Source: Geminicoccus sp.
GTDB lineage: Bacteria > Pseudomonadota > Alphaproteobacteria > UBA7985
Direction of reading: 5' to 3'
Length of the DNA: 32,451 bases
Assembly (NCBI GenBank): GCA_002708995.1
Contig: PAPT01000036.1
Coordinates: forward strand, 1-32,451
Every line of letters starts with the position of its first letter. Within the stretch, counting starts at the first letter, position 1. Position numbers and translations under genes: made by a program. The notes under the pieces were generated by a model, which worked only from the letters and a program-made list of their open reading frames with translations, was not told the origin of the DNA and made no database searches. Shown here in pieces: positions 24,119 through 32,399 of the stretch.

Positions 24119-26152
24119 TCATAGGTCCTTGCAGATCCTGACGGCGTCAAGTACTGCTGCATGAATGTTCCGCCCGGCGATGGCGTCACCGATACGCGCG
24201 AGAACAAACCCGTCGCCGAATTGAACGTCCCCGAAGGCACGTCCGCCGTCGACCAGCGCCTGATGATCGATCTGCCCCTTGTTCATCGACTTGGCCTTGA
24301 GGGCAAAAAACAGCCCGTCGTTCGGGGCCAGCCCCCGCTCGACAACACAATGATCGACGGTGCGCACGCGGCTTTCGCCGGTCAGAACATGGCGCAGGGT
24401 GACGGCCTTGCGGTTGCCACCCCTTTCTATTTTCCCGATCTCTTCAAAGCAGGAGAAGCCAACGCCCAAGCCCGCCAGTGACTTCAGAAATACAGCTGAG
24501 TTGGTGGGGCCGAGATCATGCGCGATCGTGCGATCCGGCGTGACCATCTCTACGTTACAGCCGCTCTGCGCCAGAGCCTCGGCGCAGACCAGCGCAGGCT
24601 GGCCGCCGCCTTCGTCGAGCAGCAGGACGTCACCCGCGGGCGTCGCTTCGCCGGACAGCACGTCCCAGCTCGACAGGGCAAGTTCAGCGCCCTCGTACTC
24701 ATCGGGTTCTGGCCAACCGCCGGTGGCCACGATGACCACGTCCGGGGACAGGGCCAGCACCTCTTCCTCTTCGGCGAAGGTATTGAGCTGAACGTCGATG
24801 TTGAGGCGGCGGACTTCGCTGATCAGCCAGTCGGCCACGCCCCGGACCTGCGCGCGCGTCGGGCTGCCGGAGGCCAGCCGCAGTTGCCCGCCCAAGGCGC
24901 TTGCCGCCTCCATGAGGGTAACGTCATGTCCGCGCTCGGCGAGGATCCGTGCGGCATCCAGCCCGGCAGGACCGCCCCCGACGACGACCGCCTTGAGCCT
25001 GCGTTCTGATTTCTTGTGACAGTGGGGGAGTTGCGCTTCGCGGCCGGTGGCGGCGTTGTGTCCACAGACCGCGTCCTTGCCCTGATTGACCCGGTCGACG
25101 CAGTAACCCAGCCCGACGCAGGGTCGGATGCGGGCTTCTTCACCGCGCTGTAGTTTGGCAACCAGATGCGGGTCGGCAATCTGCGCGCGGGTCATGCCGA
25201 CGAGGTCGACATGCCCGCCGCTGACCGCGTGCCGGGCGGTGGCGACATCGGCCATGCCGCCCGCGTGCAGGATGGGCAGATCGACGGCCTGCCGAATGCG
25301 GCTGGCGACGGTGATGTGGGCCGCCGCCGGCATCCCCATGGGCGGCACCCAGCCCGCCAGACCCAGATCATCGTAGGGCGCGCCGGCAAGGATATTGAGG
25401 AAGTCCACCGAGCCGCTTTGCTCAAGATATTGGGCAACCTTGACGCATTCATCGGCGGACAGGCCGCCTTTCTTGAGTTCGTCGCCCGTGACCCGCATTC
25501 CGACAATGAATTCGGCGCCGACAACCTTTCGAACCGCCGCCAGCACCTCGAAGGTCAGGCGCAGACGGTTTTCCAGAATGCCGCCGTAGTGGTCATCCCG
25601 CCGGTTGACCAAGGGCGAGAGAAACTGCCCCAGCAGGTGCGAGTGGGAGAGCAGTTCAACACCGTCGAACCCGCCTTGCTGGCATCGGGCGGCAGCCTCG
25701 GCGAACTGCTGCACGATGCGCTCCATGTCCTCAAGTTCCATGGCTTTGGGAAAGGCGCGGTGGGCGCGCTCGCGGGTTCCCGACGGCCCTGCGACCGGCA
25801 GCCAATGCGCCTGATCCCAGGTGGTGCGCCGGCCCATGTGGGTGATCTGGCACATGACGGCGGCGCCCTGTGACCTGACGCCATCGGTCAGTCGCCGGAA
25901 CCACGGAACCACGCTGTCATCGCCAGCGTAGAGCTGGCCGAAGACAGAAGGGCTGTCGGGGGCGATGTTCGTGGACCCGCCGATGATGGTCAGCGCCACC
26001 CCGCCTTTGGCCTTTTCCTCGTGGTACAGCCGGTAGCGGTCCCGCGGCTGGCCGTCCTCGGCAAAGGCCGGCGCGTGCGCGGTGCTGATGATCCGATTGC
26101 GCAGCGGCAAGTGACGCAGATGAAAAGGTTCAAGCAGGGGGTCGTTGGGCAT
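24119..26152 (-). CDS. NADH:flavin oxidoreductase, FadH/trimethylamine-dehydrogenase-like
   Basis: This 677-residue fused oxidoreductase has an Old-Yellow-Enzyme TIM barrel that binds FMN (residues 1 to about 340; LRNRIISTAHA, CQITHMGRRT, GGFDGVELLSHSHLLGQFLSP, DHYGGILENRLRL). A linker region with cysteines C345, C351, C363 and C378 follows. A FAD/NAD(P)-binding module contains AVVVGGGPAGLDAARIL (388-404) and VVIVATGGWP. In 2,4-dienoyl-CoA reductase and trimethylamine dehydrogenase the linker holds a [4Fe-4S] cluster with a CxxCxxxC pattern; here it reads CVGLGYC, a divergent spacing. Relatives with such a linker include N-methylproline demethylases, so oxidation of an N-methylated compound is possible. 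No strong ribosome binding site is seen before the ATG at 26152. Confidence 0.9.
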   Translation of the reverse strand: MPNDPLLEPFHLRHLPLRNRIISTAHAPAFAEDGQPRDRYRLYHEEKAKGGVALTIIGGSTNIAPDSPSVFGQLYAGDDSVVPWFRRLTDGVRSQGAAVMCQITHMGRRTTWDQAHWLPVAGPSGTRERAHRAFPKAMELEDMERIVQQFAEAAARCQQGGFDGVELLSHSHLLGQFLSPLVNRRDDHYGGILENRLRLTFEVLAAVRKVVGAEFIVGMRVTGDELKKGGLSADECVKVAQYLEQSGSVDFLNILAGAPYDDLGLAGWVPPMGMPAAAHITVASRIRQAVDLPILHAGGMADVATARHAVSGGHVDLVGMTRAQIADPHLVAKLQRGEEARIRPCVGLGYCVDRVNQGKDAVCGHNAATGREAQLPHCHKKSERRLKAVVVGGGPAGLDAARILAERGHDVTLMEAASALGGQLRLASGSPTRAQVRGVADWLISEVRRLNIDVQLNTFAEEEEVLALSPDVVIVATGGWPEPDEYEGAELALSSWDVLSGEATPAGDVLLLDEGGGQPALVCAEALAQSGCNVEMVTPDRTIAHDLGPTNSAVFLKSLAGLGVGFSCFEEIGKIERGGNRKAVTLRHVLTGESRVRTVDHCVVERGLAPNDGLFFALKAKSMNKGQIDHQALVDGGRAFGDVQFGDGFVLARIGDAIAGRNIHAAVLDAVRICKDL

Positions 26153-26290
26153 TCTCTTCGTCCGCCACGTGGTTCGCGCAGGTGAGCGGCCGCGCGTCTG
26201 TTCCGCAAGGCAGCCTCACCTGACCCCCACACACATGGCACAGTCTGACCGTGGGTTGAACTGTGGGATTATCGCGCTGGGTGAGCGCAG

Positions 26291-27193
26291 CTATCGCGTG
26301 CGGATGTTGGGCACCGGCGAGCGCTGCGCGCGCTTGCCCAAAGTCGCCTGCTTCGGCCCGGCGTTCCCGGCCATTCGCTCAAGCGCTGCCACACGGTTGG
26401 CCGTCTTCGGGTGGGTCGCGAAAAGATTGTCGTGCCTGTGCGCGTGCAGCGGATTGATGATGAACATGTGCGCGGTCGCGGGTGATCGCTCGGCGGCATG
26501 GTTATCGATGCGGCTGGCTATCTGCTCGATCCGCTGCAGGGCGGAGGCAAGCCAGAGCGGATCGCCGCAAATCTCGGCCCCCACACGATCAGCTTCGTAT
26601 TCGCGTGTTCGGCTGATCGCCATCTGCACCAATGTTGCGGCCAGCGGTGCGAGGATCATGAGTGCCAGCGTGCCGATCAGGCCCATTTGCCGGTTGCGTC
26701 CCCCACCGAAGAACAGGGCGAAATTGGCAAGCATCGAAATCGCGCCTGCGAAGGTCGCCGTCACGGTCATGATCAGCGTATCGCGATTGCGGATGTGGGC
26801 CAGCTCGTGGGCGATCACCGCGGCCAGCTCGTTCCTGTTCAGCGCCTGCATCAGGCCTGAGGTAACAGCCACGGCGGCACGGTCGGGGCTCCGGCCGGTA
26901 GCAAAGGCGTTGGGCTGATCCGTTTCGAGGATGTAGACCGCCGGGGTCGGCATATTTGCTGCTGCTGCAAGGTCGGCCGTCATATCCCGAAGCCGGCTGT
27001 GCGTTTCTTCGGCCGGTTTGGCGCCGTGCAGGCTCAAGACCAACCTGTCGGAGTTCCACCAGGTCAGCAGGTTCATGACCGCGGCAACGGCCAAGGCGAT
27101 GACCGCGCCGCTGGCACCCCCGAGCAGCCAACCCACCCCCATGAACAGAGCGGTCATAAAGGCCATCAGAAAGGCTGTGCGGATCAGGGGCAT
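26291..27193 (-). CDS. htpX: Membrane zinc metalloprotease HtpX (M48 family)
   Basis: This 300-residue HtpX is an inner-membrane protease that clears damaged membrane proteins. Two N-terminal membrane segments (about residues 7-26 and 28-44) precede the zinc motif HELAH (129-133). Two more hydrophobic segments follow, then EYEAD (198-202), whose glutamate is the third ligand. NAFATGR is also diagnostic. The overall pattern, with [11 protein letters not shown] and [24 protein letters not shown], is that of alphaproteobacterial HtpX. The C-terminal tail (NIRTR) is ordinary. It stands alone on the minus strand between the oxidoreductase and a non-coding region. Confidence 0.95.
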   Translation of the reverse strand: MPLIRTAFLMAFMTALFMGVGWLLGGASGAVIALAVAAVMNLLTWWNSDRLVLSLHGAKPAEETHSRLRDMTADLAAAANMPTPAVYILETDQPNAFATGRSPDRAAVAVTSGLMQALNRNELAAVIAHELAHIRNRDTLIMTVTATFAGAISMLANFALFFGGGRNRQMGLIGTLALMILAPLAATLVQMAISRTREYEADRVGAEICGDPLWLASALQRIEQIASRIDNHAAERSPATAHMFIINPLHAHRHDNLFATHPKTANRVAALERMAGNAGPKQATLGKRAQRSPVPNIRTR

Positions 27194-27653
27194 GGGGACG
27201 TGCTCGACAAATAATGAATAGTGTTATGAAGCACTTGGTCGTTCAGCCCCTCGGGTGCAAGCCTCACTTATCAAAGACACACGTTTCTGCGTCTGAAGCA
27301 CGCATCGGTGCGTCCAGCCCCCGATCTCAAAAACCGGCCCGCCAACAGGTGACGGCGTTCCGGACACGCCGGACGCCGGTTTTCATTGTTGTTTTTGGCG
27401 GTAACAGCGGTCTGTTAGAACCTATTCTCAAAAATCCGCGTACATAGAGGCGTCCGGCGCGTCCGGAGACCGCGAAATGGCGGCTGCCCTTGGTGGTTCT
27501 GCGAGACGGGGGGGGGGCGCTGGGAAAGACGTCAATCATAAGGATCGGAGACCATGACCTCGCATGGTTTGTTACCCGTTGAAACAGCGTTGACAATCAC
27601 AGTTACCATGAGACTGCTATCTGCTGGGCCAACTCTTCAACAACAAAAAGCCC
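27194..27653. other. Non-coding region with GC-rich inverted repeat and a G10 run
   Basis: These 460 bases separate HtpX from the META-domain gene. Short open frames exist on both strands, but their products look like random arginine- and proline-rich translation. Visible structure: an 11-bp perfect inverted repeat (27367-27377 and 27449-27459), several further GTCCGG or CCGGAC copies around it, and a run of ten G residues at 27508-27517. TTGACA at 27590-27595 resembles a -35 box for the META gene, but the -10 is not convincing. No mobile gene was found. Confidence 0.5.
27367..27459. repeat. 11-bp GC-rich inverted repeat
   Basis: CGCCGGACGCC (27367-27377) and GGCGTCCGGCG (27449-27459) are exact reverse complements separated by 71 bases. 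Between and around them CCGGAC/GTCCGG is repeated. Possible readings are the ends of a small decayed element, a large RNA stem or a protein-binding array. None is proven. Confidence 0.4.
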
Positions 27654-28241
27654 ATGACGATAGCCGTTTCACATTTCTTTATTCTAGCCCTTAAAGGCGT
27701 CGCAGCTACTTTCGCCGGTATCCTCCTGGTCGCAAATTCTTCTTCAGCCGATCCACAGTTGTCGCTGTTTGATCTCCTCAAGCCCGGTCTTCTGGAAGCT
27801 GAAGTCGAAAGACCTCCACTCGACCCCGGTTACAGCGCACCTTATGAGAAATTCTCGTTCCATGCGCTGGTGGGAACCTGGTGGGCCAAGACCTTATACG
27901 ACACGGCCGGCACCGCCCTCTGGCACGGCGGTGAAGATGGTGATCGCCTGGTCATGCGTGTTGGCCCGTTTGGCGAAATTAGCACCACCCACGAATGCAA
28001 CATGCTAAAGGGTAAGTTCGGTTCTGCGGAAGAGGGAGCGGTTGCGCTGGCCTCACCCTATATGTCGATGACGCGGATGGCCTGTTGGGATAACTATCCA
28101 CCGTCGGTCAGTTTCGAGCGTATTGCGCGCTTTGAGCGCGAGGGACTGGAACTCCGGTTCTTCGACAAGGACGGCCTACCCATCGCCACTTACTACAACG
28201 CTCACGCTCTGAAAGCAGCTCTTGACGACATACTGCAATAA
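27654..28241 (+). CDS. Secreted META-domain (HslJ-like) protein
   Basis: This 195-residue protein has an N-terminal export signal (about residues 1-32, FFILALKGVAATFAGILLV core, SSSA before DPQ). The region from about residue 72 matches the META/HslJ domain layout: LVGTWWAK, an early strand, a HECNMLKGKFG segment equivalent to the GCN core, and MSMTRMACWD, the near-invariant STRMAC of HslJ. The start region lacks a strong Shine-Dalgarno sequence, so the exact start could differ slightly. META proteins are linked to heat or membrane stress and novobiocin resistance in enterobacteria; the role here is not known. It converges on the TRAP permease gene. Confidence 0.7.
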   Translation: MTIAVSHFFILALKGVAATFAGILLVANSSSADPQLSLFDLLKPGLLEAEVERPPLDPGYSAPYEKFSFHALVGTWWAKTLYDTAGTALWHGGEDGDRLVMRVGPFGEISTTHECNMLKGKFGSAEEGAVALASPYMSMTRMACWDNYPPSVSFERIARFEREGLELRFFDKDGLPIATYYNAHALKAALDDILQ

Positions 28242-28295
28242 AGGGCACAGCGCAGTTTGTAACTTCTTACCTAAAACGCCGGTGCGGCCCTTACT

Positions 28296-28328
28296 ACAAG
28301 TACAAAATCCTGATGGGATTGTATTTGT
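28296..28328. terminator. Imperfect hairpin between convergent genes, possible terminator
   Basis: ACAAGTACAAAATCC (28296-28310) pairs with GGATTGTATTTGT (28316-28328) over 12 of 13 positions with a two-base bulge. A second small palindrome, TTCG-TTA-CGAA, lies about 20 bases further right. The position between two convergent genes fits termination, but U-tracts are weak on both strands. Confidence 0.35.
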
Positions 28329-28365
28329 AAGTCCGCCTGTAGGGGGCTCTTTCGTTACGAAGTCC

Positions 28366-30396
28366 CTAAGCCTGCCGTCGCGCAAATCTGATTTGAAACA
28401 GCAGGATGGGACTGATGAGGGCTAGACCAATAAGCAGCGTTGTCAGACCCGGTGCGATGAACAGGATGGAAACCAGAGCCACCCAAAGTCTTTCCCACGC
28501 CCGCATCGGCGCAAACAGATAGCCTGTGAAAGCAACGCCAAGGCTAGCGATACCAATCATGGCGCCGGTCAGGGTGACGCTAAATTCAGTCCAGGTGAAG
28601 TCTCCGGCAATCAGCAGGAGAGCGGGTGAGTAAACGAAGACAAAGGGCACTAGGGCTTTAGCGATCCCAAGGCGAAAGGCCGTATTGCCAGTTTTGAAGG
28701 GGTTAGAACCAGCAATGCCGGATGCTGCATAGGCTGCAAGGGCAACAGGCGGTGTTATGTCCGCAAGGACGCCGTAGTAGAAGACAAAGAAGTGAGCGAC
28801 GAGCGGCTGAACTTGTAATTGCGCCAGTGCGGGTGCAGCGACAGCGACCAAAATGATGTAAGTGGCTGTTGTAGGAATACCAGCGCCCATGATAATGCAG
28901 GAAATGGCGATCAACACGAGCGAGAAGAACAGTGTCCAAGCGTCGATTGCGATGTAGGACAGCGGCCAGATCCCCTGTACAAAAGCGCCAATGTCGCTGG
29001 CCGTCTGCACGACGATGTAGCCTAGGCGAAAACCCACACCGGTCAGCGTTACCACACCGACCACAATGCCCACGGCCGCAGCCGCTGCTCCGACTGCCAG
29101 TGTGCTCTTTGCTCCAACCGCTAAAGCAGACCAGAGGTCCCCAATGGTCAGGCGGTTGGTCGGATTGAGGAAGCCCACAACCACACAGGCAATAATGCCG
29201 TAGACGGCAGCAAAATCAGGAGTGCGACCGGTCAGAATAAGGTATACGAGGATCGCAAGTGGTACGATGGCTAGCCAATGCTGTTTGAGAACCACGAAAA
29301 TCTTTGGAAGCTCATCGGCATTGAGGCCTCGCAGGCCAAGCTTTTTGGCCTCAAGGTGAACCATGATGAAGATGCCAAAATAGTGCAGCAGAGCGGGCAC
29401 CAGAGCCGCTGCTAAAACGTCCCTTAGCGGGATCTCAAGATATTCCACCATGATGAAGGCGGCAGCGCCAAGGATCGGCGGTGTGATCTGCCCTCCGGTT
29501 GAGGAGGTGGCTTCTACGGCACCGGCAAAGTGAGCCGGATAGCCCACGCGTTTCATGGCAGGGATTGTGAGTGCCCCTGTCGTCACCGTGTTGGCGATGG
29601 AAGAGCCGGAGATCGTGCCCATGAATGCACTGGAAAAGATAGCGACTTTGGCTGGGCCGCCGGCGTGCCGTCCAGCGATGACCATGGCAAGATCGATAAA
29701 CAGCTGTCCCAGTCCAATTCGCGTCGCAAGGACCCCGAACACGATGAATAGGAACACGTACTGAGCCATCACGCCGATGGCCACGCCATAGAAGCCCTGA
29801 TTGGTCATGTATAGGTGGTTGATCAGCGCCGTCCAGCTGTTCCCGCCATGCTTTAAGGCGCCTGGAGCCAATGGGCCGTATAAGGCGAACAGAATAAAGA
29901 CCAGCGCAATGAGCGGCAGTGTCGGACCGATTGATCGCCGACACAGCTCCAGCACTGCTATCAGCAGAATGGTTCCCATGACCACATCAATCGGCGCCGG
30001 GTTGCCGACCCTGAATGCGACTATCTCGGGGGGTAACAGCGGAAGATAAAGCGCAGCGCCGACCCCAGCGATGGCAAAGGCGAAATCCAGTAGTGAAATG
30101 CCTCCCGGACGATACCAGGTTGGCTTAATTGGATTTGGTGATTTGTTCCGTCGCCAAGAAAACAGCAGAAATCCAAGGCCCAGCACAAAAGAAATGTGGA
30201 TCCCTCTGTGCAGCAATTCCCTAATCAGTCCAAAACCCGAAGCATAGAAATGATATACTGTCATTGCCACTAGCAGAGCAGACACGACTAAGCCGATCCA
30301 TTTACCTGTATGGCGAAAATTCATCTCCGGGTCGTACTTGCCTTCTATCTCGGCTAGTTCTTCGGGAGAAAGGCGGTCGTTGTTCTCTTTGGGCAT
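28366..30396 (-). CDS. TRAP transporter fused permease (DctQM-type, TAXI system)
   Basis: This 676-residue polytopic permease combines the small (4-helix) and large (12-helix) subunits of a TRAP transporter in one chain, as is usual for TAXI-receptor systems. At least sixteen hydrophobic segments can be counted. Diagnostic parts are FSSAFMGTISGSSIANTVTTGALTIPAMKR, FAGAVEATSSTGGQITPPILGAAAF, and IMGAGIPTTATYIILV later on, the TRAP_fusion signature regions. It uses an ion gradient to import carboxylate-like solutes delivered by the TAXI receptor encoded just upstream. ATG 30396 is preferred over a TTG at 30453, because the extra 19 residues have no family character. A weak GGA precedes it. Confidence 0.93.
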   Translation of the reverse strand: MPKENNDRLSPEELAEIEGKYDPEMNFRHTGKWIGLVVSALLVAMTVYHFYASGFGLIRELLHRGIHISFVLGLGFLLFSWRRNKSPNPIKPTWYRPGGISLLDFAFAIAGVGAALYLPLLPPEIVAFRVGNPAPIDVVMGTILLIAVLELCRRSIGPTLPLIALVFILFALYGPLAPGALKHGGNSWTALINHLYMTNQGFYGVAIGVMAQYVFLFIVFGVLATRIGLGQLFIDLAMVIAGRHAGGPAKVAIFSSAFMGTISGSSIANTVTTGALTIPAMKRVGYPAHFAGAVEATSSTGGQITPPILGAAAFIMVEYLEIPLRDVLAAALVPALLHYFGIFIMVHLEAKKLGLRGLNADELPKIFVVLKQHWLAIVPLAILVYLILTGRTPDFAAVYGIIACVVVGFLNPTNRLTIGDLWSALAVGAKSTLAVGAAAAAVGIVVGVVTLTGVGFRLGYIVVQTASDIGAFVQGIWPLSYIAIDAWTLFFSLVLIAISCIIMGAGIPTTATYIILVAVAAPALAQLQVQPLVAHFFVFYYGVLADITPPVALAAYAASGIAGSNPFKTGNTAFRLGIAKALVPFVFVYSPALLLIAGDFTWTEFSVTLTGAMIGIASLGVAFTGYLFAPMRAWERLWVALVSILFIAPGLTTLLIGLALISPILLFQIRFARRQA

Positions 30397-30469
30397 AAGA
30401 TCCAAGTACCAGGCGTCCGTCGCCGAAAGCTGGGCCCCCAAACAGGAGCGCAAGGGGCATAGAAAGTAC

Positions 30470-30501
30470 GAAGCCTCCAGTGTCGGAGCACCGGAGGCTT
30501 C
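30470..30501 (-). terminator. Intercistronic hairpin between TAXI receptor and TRAP permease genes
   Basis: GAAGCCTCC (30470-30478) pairs exactly with GGAGGCTTC (30493-30501), with an additional GTG/CAC pairing inside. It follows the receptor stop and precedes the permease on the minus strand, with a short pyrimidine-rich tail. It probably attenuates the permease or protects the receptor mRNA. Confidence 0.6.
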
Positions 30502-30518
30502 ACCTAGTTAAAGCAGGT

Positions 30519-31520
30519 TTAGAGCATGCCAACTTCTTTGTAGAAGCGCTCTGCGCCCGGGTGCAGTGGCACACCAACGCCGTTCAGTGCCGTGTCCGGA
30601 GTGATAGTCTTCCCCTTGGCGTGACCCACGTCCAACAGGCGGCGGGTCTTGTCGTTCCAGAGTGCCTTGGTGATGGCGTAGATAAGTTCTTCATCTTCGT
30701 TCGCATTGGTAAACCACTGTGCGCCGACAGAAACCGTAGAAACGCCATCAACTCCCTCGTAGGTGCCAGCTGGGATTTCTCCCTGCGCGAAAAAACCATA
30801 AGCTGAGGTCAGCGCGTCGGCGCCAGGGCCATCGATTGGAACAAGTTTAATGTCCGCAGAGGACGCCAATTCGACCAGAGAGCCGGTCGGGTAGCCTGCT
30901 ACTACGAAGTAAGCATCGATTTTGCCGTTACGCAGCGCATCCGCAGCTGCATTGCCCTTGAGGGCTTCAGCGGTCAGATCGGCAGCTGACAGGCCATTGG
31001 CTTCAAGGATCAAGTTGGCATCAACGTAAGTACCGGAACCCGGCTCATCGAGAGAAACTCGCTTGCCTGCTAGGTCAGCGACGGAATTGATGCCGCTGTC
31101 AGCTAGTGCAACGAGGTGAATGTGTTCTTCGAACAGGGCAGCGATGGTACGCAGATCGGTCGCCGGATCCATGCCTTCCATGGTGCCAGTACCCGTGTAG
31201 GCCCAGTAAGCCACGTCGGATTGAGCAAAACCGGAGTTTCTCAGGCCGGAAATGATAGCATTCACGTTGTCCACGGACCCGCGTGAGGACACGGCGGAAG
31301 CAATCAGGTTCGGCACACCACAGGACCCGCCGGCATCACACTCACGGGAGCCTGGAGGGTTTGAGATCGCATTCGCGATCACGCCACCTACAGGATAATA
31401 GGTGTAGGCCGTACCGCCGGTGCCGATTGTGAAGAATGTCAGGTCTTGCGCACTAGACATTTGAGAAACACTCATCACGAGCATCGTGCTGACCGCAGCC
31501 GCTTTGAACATTTTTAACAT
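30519..31520 (-). CDS. TAXI-family TRAP transporter solute receptor
   Basis: This 333-residue periplasmic receptor belongs to the TAXI (TRAP-associated extracytoplasmic immunogenic) family, related to the glutamate/glutamine receptors of TRAP systems. The signal peptide covers residues 1-24 (core VSTMLVMSVSQ, ending SSA before QD). Family landmarks are FFTIGTGGTAYTYYPVGG, the family-defining start; GSVDNVNAIISG; and DLAGKRVSLDEPGSGTY. A pair of cysteines in SRECDAGGSCGVPN is of interest as a possible disulfide. A strong GGGGGAG precedes the ATG. It lies upstream of the fused permease in the same transcript, with a hairpin between. The likely ligand is an amino acid or carboxylate, not identifiable here. 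Confidence 0.94.
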   Translation of the reverse strand: MLKMFKAAAVSTMLVMSVSQMSSAQDLTFFTIGTGGTAYTYYPVGGVIANAISNPPGSRECDAGGSCGVPNLIASAVSSRGSVDNVNAIISGLRNSGFAQSDVAYWAYTGTGTMEGMDPATDLRTIAALFEEHIHLVALADSGINSVADLAGKRVSLDEPGSGTYVDANLILEANGLSAADLTAEALKGNAAADALRNGKIDAYFVVAGYPTGSLVELASSADIKLVPIDGPGADALTSAYGFFAQGEIPAGTYEGVDGVSTVSVGAQWFTNANEDEELIYAITKALWNDKTRRLLDVGHAKGKTITPDTALNGVGVPLHPGAERFYKEVGML

Positions 31521-31919
31521 GGTTTATCTCCCCCAGGTTTTGGATGAACTTCTTTGGAGAAGCAGAACAGGCGCTGAAGCACCGCACTCCTGCTTCTGCT
31601 TCCATCATAGGTCTAAAGCCTACCCACGCCTACAAATAATGGCCGTATCTGACGAGAAGGCGCAAATTAATATGATATAGTCAGGGTTTTACAGACAAAT
31701 TCCATAAATAGAATGTAATTGAACTGGAATAAAATCTCAATAAACAGGAACAAAGTTCAATAGTGTTTGTAATCCTTACCTGTGAATGAATTCTGATGTT
31801 CAAAAAGGATAGACCTTGGGTCAGAGAAATTTATTTCAACTGATTGAGGAAAATGATGTATTTCTAAAGATGAAAGCTGATTTTGAGCATCGGTTTACCT
31901 CCTTCTCCTCCATAAATAG
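31521..31919. promoter_or_regulatory. AT-rich region upstream of the TAXI/TRAP operon
   Basis: These 399 bases have no convincing gene and low GC. On the minus strand they should hold the TAXI/TRAP promoter. Purine- or pyrimidine-rich tracts are frequent, and one long-spaced inverted repeat is listed separately. A TTGTCT-like -35 and a TATCATATTAAT-like -10 near 31665-31705 (minus strand) are possible, but the spacing is poor. Confidence 0.4.
31718..31761. promoter_or_regulatory. ATTGAACT/AGTTCAAT inverted repeat
   Basis: ATTGAACT (31718-31725) and AGTTCAAT (31754-31761) form a perfect 8-bp inverted repeat separated by 28 bases, about 200 bases upstream of the TAXI gene. It could be a paired regulator site. 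AT-rich context weakens the case. Confidence 0.3.
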
Positions 31920-32036
31920 TTTACGCACGTCCAAGTGCCGTATGACCAGGTGATGCGCCGGCTGAAGTGCTCGAAGTGCGGGGGCAAGAAGCTGTCCGTG
32001 ACGGTACACGGCACCGGGGTGAGCCCGCCGGGCTAG
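31920..32036 (+). pseudogene. Zinc-ribbon gene remnant
   Basis: A 38-codon open stretch begins directly after an in-frame TAG and ends at TAG 32034-32036. It reads VPYDQVMRRLKCSKCGGKKL, then VTVHGTGVSPPG. The LKCSKCGGKKL part is a typical CxxC zinc ribbon half, as found at the end of small proteins common in alphaproteobacteria. GC content jumps sharply from the AT-rich DNA on its left. Without a start and the preceding half, it looks like the 3' end of a broken gene. Confidence 0.5.
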
Positions 32037-32146
32037 TCTTAACTCTTCGTTGATTGGTCACCCTGGCGAGCGACTAGCGAGCACTCTCTTGCTCTCTGTC
32101 GGTTCAGGTCGGTACGGTTGCGTCATCATTCACACAGGAGGTTCAA

Positions 32147-32353
32147 ATGAAACTGACAACGCCTTACGCCGTGCTCGTCGGCTTCGCCCTGGTTGCGCTG
32201 GCTATCGCTTCACAGCCGCTTACTGGCTCTTTCGTTCCGGAAGCCTGGGCGCAGAGTAATCGGCCAGTGCAGGTCGCTATTTGTGATCAGTATGGTTACT
32301 CTTGCGCCGATGTTTCGTCCTTTAGTGGTCTGGAGGTAGAAGTCCGCAACTAA
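32147..32353 (+). CDS. Small secreted protein with a Cys pair
   Basis: I do not recognise this 68-residue predicted secreted protein. The start is well supported: AGGAGG lies eight bases before the ATG. Residues 1-35 form a signal peptide with a hydrophobic stretch VLVGFALVALAIA and a site at AWA before Q36. The predicted mature part is only 33 residues, beginning QSNRPVQVAICD and containing C46 and C53 in CDQYGYSC, which could form a disulfide loop. The end, SSFSGLEVEVRN, is strand-like. It could be a structural surface peptide, a toxin-like or signalling peptide, or a short protein of a marine alphaproteobacterial family. A hairpin follows at 32376. Confidence 0.6.
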   Translation: MKLTTPYAVLVGFALVALAIASQPLTGSFVPEAWAQSNRPVQVAICDQYGYSCADVSSFSGLEVEVRN

Positions 32354-32375
32354 CCCCAGACCCTCCAGCACTCCA

Positions 32376-32399
32376 GGACTCGATCCCTGCTTCGAGTTT
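32376..32399 (+). terminator. Possible terminator after the small secreted protein
   Basis: GGACTCGA (32376-32383) pairs with TCGAGTTT (32392-32399), including two G-T wobbles, around an 8-base loop. A second tight palindrome TAGCGT-GG-ACGCTA lies at 32407-32420, followed by pyrimidine-rich DNA. Either could end transcription of the small gene. Neither has a clean U-run. Confidence 0.35.

Noticed and set aside
26145-26918. Plus-strand open frame of 257 codons opposite HtpX
   Set aside because: The minus strand encodes HtpX with HELAH and EYEAD motifs; the plus-strand product is Arg/Ser/Ala-rich shadow translation.
27214-27447. Short open frame in the HtpX-META intergenic region
   Set aside because: No good ribosome binding site, no domain, composition like random translation of a repeat-containing region.
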